Positions 61,556 through 64,000 of a stretch of 64,000 bases of DNA are shown here, piece after piece (the stretch's first letter is position 1; each line of letters begins with the position of its first letter). The notes beneath the pieces are model-generated. The model worked only from the letters and a program-made list of their open reading frames with translations, was not told the origin of the DNA and did not search any database. Source of the stretch: Limosilactobacillus oris (lineage in GTDB: Bacteria > Bacillota > Bacilli > Lactobacillales > Lactobacillaceae); assembly GCF_025311495.1 (NCBI RefSeq), contig NZ_CP104398.1, positions 248,001-312,000 of the forward strand. Reading direction: 5' to 3'. Position numbers and translations under genes: made by a program.

Positions 61556-62290
61556 TTAACGGTCGGCGACGACGAGGTAGGTGCATTCAATTGGTCCGTG
61601 AACCCCGACGACCAGCTCCATCTCGATATCACCAGAATTGGAAGGACCAGAGATAAAGGTAATTGCGGAAGTGGCTAGACCGTCAGCGAACCGGTGCTGA
61701 TACTTTTCCACTGCTTCTCTAGTAGACCGTACCAGGCCGCTTTTAGGAACGATTGCTAAGAACCGGGTAGGCAGGAAATTGAAGCCCCGCCCCTGCGCCG
61801 GACTATTAACCACGGTAACTGTCCCGGTGGAGGCAATCAGGTAGTCAGCCATCCCAACCGCCAAATCAGCCTGGTTGGCATACTCCTCGTTAGTCATGCG
61901 GTCGGCTTGCGGGGACCAAGTGTTGACCGTTGCTACGCCCGAATGCTGGTACCAGTCCCCTAGTCCATAATTATCCCATACTGCCTGGTCAACTCCCGGC
62001 AAGAGCAGGTTTTGAATGTCCTTCTTTGCTACTAACTGACGGAGGTAGTCTGCGACCTCCGCGGCCGTTTTTTCGACAACCGTCGCGTTAACCGATTCGC
62101 TATTTTTAACTGCTTCCGCGTAAAGCTCTTCGGGACTCTTGTCAGCTAAGAGCTGGTCTGGCAGGTCATTCAGCGGCTTGAACGGATGATCGGCCAATTG
62201 GTGGCGTTTTCGGCCACTGGCCTTTTGCAGGCGGTTAAGAAACTGCTCGCGGTTCTCCTTGCTATTAGCTTGTTCTAAGAGACTACTCAT
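61556..62290 (-). CDS. lutC: Lactate utilization protein LutC (LUD domain)
   Basis: 244 residues of the LUD family, the third subunit of the LutABC iron-sulfur L-lactate oxidase. Contains VDQAVWDNYGLGDWYQHSGV, LAVGMADYLIASTGTVTVVNSPAQGR and TFISGPSNSGDIEMELVVGVHGP. ATG at 62290 overlaps the lutB end by 8 bases, with GGAGG in the lutB codons; the longer frame to 62317 is a lutB shadow. Confidence 0.93.
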   Translation of the reverse strand: MSSLLEQANSKENREQFLNRLQKASGRKRHQLADHPFKPLNDLPDQLLADKSPEELYAEAVKNSESVNATVVEKTAAEVADYLRQLVAKKDIQNLLLPGVDQAVWDNYGLGDWYQHSGVATVNTWSPQADRMTNEEYANQADLAVGMADYLIASTGTVTVVNSPAQGRGFNFLPTRFLAIVPKSGLVRSTREAVEKYQHRFADGLATSAITFISGPSNSGDIEMELVVGVHGPIECTYLVVADR

Positions 62291-63794
62291 CTGCCTGTCC
62301 TCCTTCCTTTTTGACAATTGGTGCGGGTTCTACCGGCTGGTGGTGCTTATACCAGTGGCGGAAGTTATTCTTGGCCTTGGGCGGACGTGGAACGTCACGG
62401 GTATCGATCCAACCATGGATCAGCTTTGGCGCTGCCTTTGGTACGTAGTCGATCTTCCCGCCATCGTACATTGGCTCAACTGAATTTGGCCCGTCATCAG
62501 TAAAGAGCTTTGTCCCCGGATGGGCCATAGCTAGTGCTGAATCAAAGAGAAATGGTGAACTGGTCCCGACGCCGACCATCTTTAGAATCAGGTTGGTCAT
62601 CGAGTGGTCCATGTGCTTGTCGTCCATTTCAACAATTCGATGTTCTCGAATCAAATGTTGGAGTGGAATCTTGACCGGACAGGTTTCGGTGCAGGCCGCG
62701 CAGAGAGAACAAGCGTATGGCAACTCTTGAAACTGCTCGTAACCGCCCAGGATTGGTGATAGTACCTCACCTAATGGCCCAGGATAAATCGAACCGTAGG
62801 CCTTACCACCGATCTGCCGGTAAACCGGGCAGACGTTCATGCAGGCACCACAGCGAATACACTGGAGGATGGGCTCAAATTCAGTCCCTAGGGCTTTAGA
62901 ACGACCGTCATCAACGATTACGACCCAGAAGTCTTCTGGACCGTCAACCTCGCCCGCCCTTTGCTTTCCGGTAAAGGTACAGTAGGTCGTTAGCTTTTGC
63001 CCGACTGCACTCCGCGCGAGCATGTTGTCCAACACTTCGGCTTCCTTCATTGATGGCACGATTCGTTCCATCCCCATTACGACTACTTGGGTCTTAGGAA
63101 TGGCCATTGTTAAGTCGGCGTTTCCTTCGTTGGTGTCCAGGTTAATCATTCCGTTGTCAGCAATAGCGAAGTTGCAACCGGTAATGCCAAAGTCAGCGTT
63201 CATGAAGTACTTCCGCAGGTAGCCACGGACGAAGCGGGCCTCGTGCTGGGGATCATTGTCACCATCATAGCCGAGTTTCTGAAACTCCTTTTGAATCTGG
63301 TCACGGTTTTTCCCAAGGGTCGGGAAAACAATGTGGGCCGGCTCATCCCAGTTGTCTTCCTGGAGGATAAATTCGGCTAGGTCACTTTCCAGCAGGTTGA
63401 CACCAGGAATCGATAACAGGGTCTTGTCCAGGTCAATTTCGGTCGTGACCATTGACTTGGATTTAACGATGTTCTTCGCCTTTTTAGCAATTGCTAGTTC
63501 CTTAATGAACTGGTGAGCCTCATCTTCTGTCTGGGCAAAGAAGACGTGGCCTCCCTGCTGCTCAACATTACCAGCGAATTCTTCCAGGTAGTCCGGCAGG
63601 TATTTGAGAACGTGCTGCCGGATCTGTTCTGCTAAGTCCCGCCATTCGTTCCAGTGTCCGAGTTCTCGCCGGGACGCAGTACGCTTAACAAACTGGGCGT
63701 CCTGGGCCTTGGCGATCGCGGCACGCATAAACTGGTCTGACTCCGCTTCTTTTACCCGTTGCTTGAAGGGTTGGTTACTCGTTGCGATTCCCAT
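62283..63794 (-). CDS. lutB: Lactate utilization iron-sulfur protein LutB
   Basis: 503 residues. N-terminal LUD domain (KSKSMVTTEIDLD; GITGCNFAIADNGMINLDTNEGNADL) followed by two 4Fe-4S motifs (CIRCGACMNVCPVYRQIGG and CSLCAACTETCPVKIPL) and a DUF3390-like tail. Transfers electrons in L-lactate oxidation to pyruvate. ATG at 63794 overlaps the lutA stop (TAAATG). Confidence 0.96.
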   Translation of the reverse strand: MGIATSNQPFKQRVKEAESDQFMRAAIAKAQDAQFVKRTASRRELGHWNEWRDLAEQIRQHVLKYLPDYLEEFAGNVEQQGGHVFFAQTEDEAHQFIKELAIAKKAKNIVKSKSMVTTEIDLDKTLLSIPGVNLLESDLAEFILQEDNWDEPAHIVFPTLGKNRDQIQKEFQKLGYDGDNDPQHEARFVRGYLRKYFMNADFGITGCNFAIADNGMINLDTNEGNADLTMAIPKTQVVVMGMERIVPSMKEAEVLDNMLARSAVGQKLTTYCTFTGKQRAGEVDGPEDFWVVIVDDGRSKALGTEFEPILQCIRCGACMNVCPVYRQIGGKAYGSIYPGPLGEVLSPILGGYEQFQELPYACSLCAACTETCPVKIPLQHLIREHRIVEMDDKHMDHSMTNLILKMVGVGTSSPFLFDSALAMAHPGTKLFTDDGPNSVEPMYDGGKIDYVPKAAPKLIHGWIDTRDVPRPPKAKNNFRHWYKHHQPVEPAPIVKKEGGQADE

Positions 63795-64000
63795 TTAAAA
63801 CACCCCTCCCCCATTGGCTGGAACAACCGCTTCGTCGGTATCCTTCAAATATTTGATCCTGCTTGGGTCGACATCGTGGTTGAGCACTTCCGCAATGTGC
63901 ATGACCTTGATGTGTTGACCGTTCCGGTTCATATAGCCGGCAATATTCATTAGACAGGAGGTTTCCATCCCCACCAGGATATCTGCCTTGGTATCCATAA
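63795..64000 (-). CDS. lutA: Lactate utilization protein LutA, C-terminal part (cut by window edge)
   Basis: The visible codons ([24 protein letters not shown]...) are the second Cys-containing domain end of LutA, which binds an iron-sulfur cluster. The stop at 63795 overlaps the lutB start. The true start is beyond 64000; an internal ATG at 63998 is not the start. Confidence 0.85.
   Translation of the reverse strand, partial: MDTKADILVGMETSCLMNIAGYMNRNGQHIKVMHIAEVLNHDVDPSRIKYLKDTDEAVVPANGGGVF

Overview
The window looks like chromosome from a heterofermentative lactobacillus, most likely Limosilactobacillus or a close relative. The evidence is a moderate G+C content with strong AGGAGG ribosome sites, CcpA-type cre boxes, a YSIRK-type LPQTG protein with MucBP-like repeats, XerS instead of a XerC/D pair, a TPP-riboswitch thiMDE operon, and LutABC. 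The species cannot be fixed from the sequence. There is no rRNA, no CRISPR array and no intact prophage.

The most striking region is 0.4-8.3 kb, a type I restriction-modification locus. hsdM (+) is followed by only a 32-codon hsdS 5' stub. The rest of the operon (hsdS body, a 96-aa gene, hsdR, a 120-aa coiled-coil gene and a tyrosine recombinase) lies on the other strand. A perfect 25-bp inverted repeat (2190-2214 and 8224-8248) bounds this segment. Inverting it would fuse stub and body in frame and place everything in one operon behind hsdM. As sequenced, the locus is in a predicted OFF state with only hsdM connected to its promoter. The recombinase has its ribosome site inside a terminator-like hairpin.

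8.5-26.2 kb is mostly sugar and carbonyl metabolism: gntK-gntP; an iron-sulfur HesB-like protein; a succinate-semialdehyde-type aldehyde dehydrogenase; and a maltose/isomaltose locus (GH13 oligo-1,6-glucosidase, SLC45-like MFS transporter, LacI-type regulator, GH31 alpha-glucosidase) with several cre/operator sites. Then come msrA, an atypical triosephosphate isomerase paralogue, DUF975, PAP2 and ClC-type membrane proteins.

26.3-42.4 kb holds a decayed gene, the large mucus-binding-type surface protein, thiMDE under a TPP riboswitch, an orphan tyrosine recombinase, a patatin-like lipase, xerS, an ASCH protein, tRNA-Pro, a secreted class C-type acid phosphatase and a YfhO-type membrane protein.

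42.5-56.3 kb shows gene decay: a GNAT acetyltransferase with an internal deletion, an alcohol dehydrogenase C-terminal remnant, phosphopentomutase deoB with an amber codon and apparent start loss, and deoR with a frameshift plus an amber codon. Intact neighbours are budC, a crp-udp-pnuC cluster, a cell-wall-anchored amidase, a lipid kinase, deoC, an ArgE/DapE peptidase, a nitroreductase and DUF554.

56.8-64 kb carries a membrane-anchored hypothetical, a TIGR01440 protein, tRNA-Arg(UCG), a small lipoprotein, a zinc-ribbon membrane protein, a Cof-type HAD phosphatase, menG/ubiE behind a structured leader, and lutABC (lutA cut by the window edge). At least four copies of a roughly 110-140 bp intergenic repeat family, which includes terminator hairpins, are scattered through the window.
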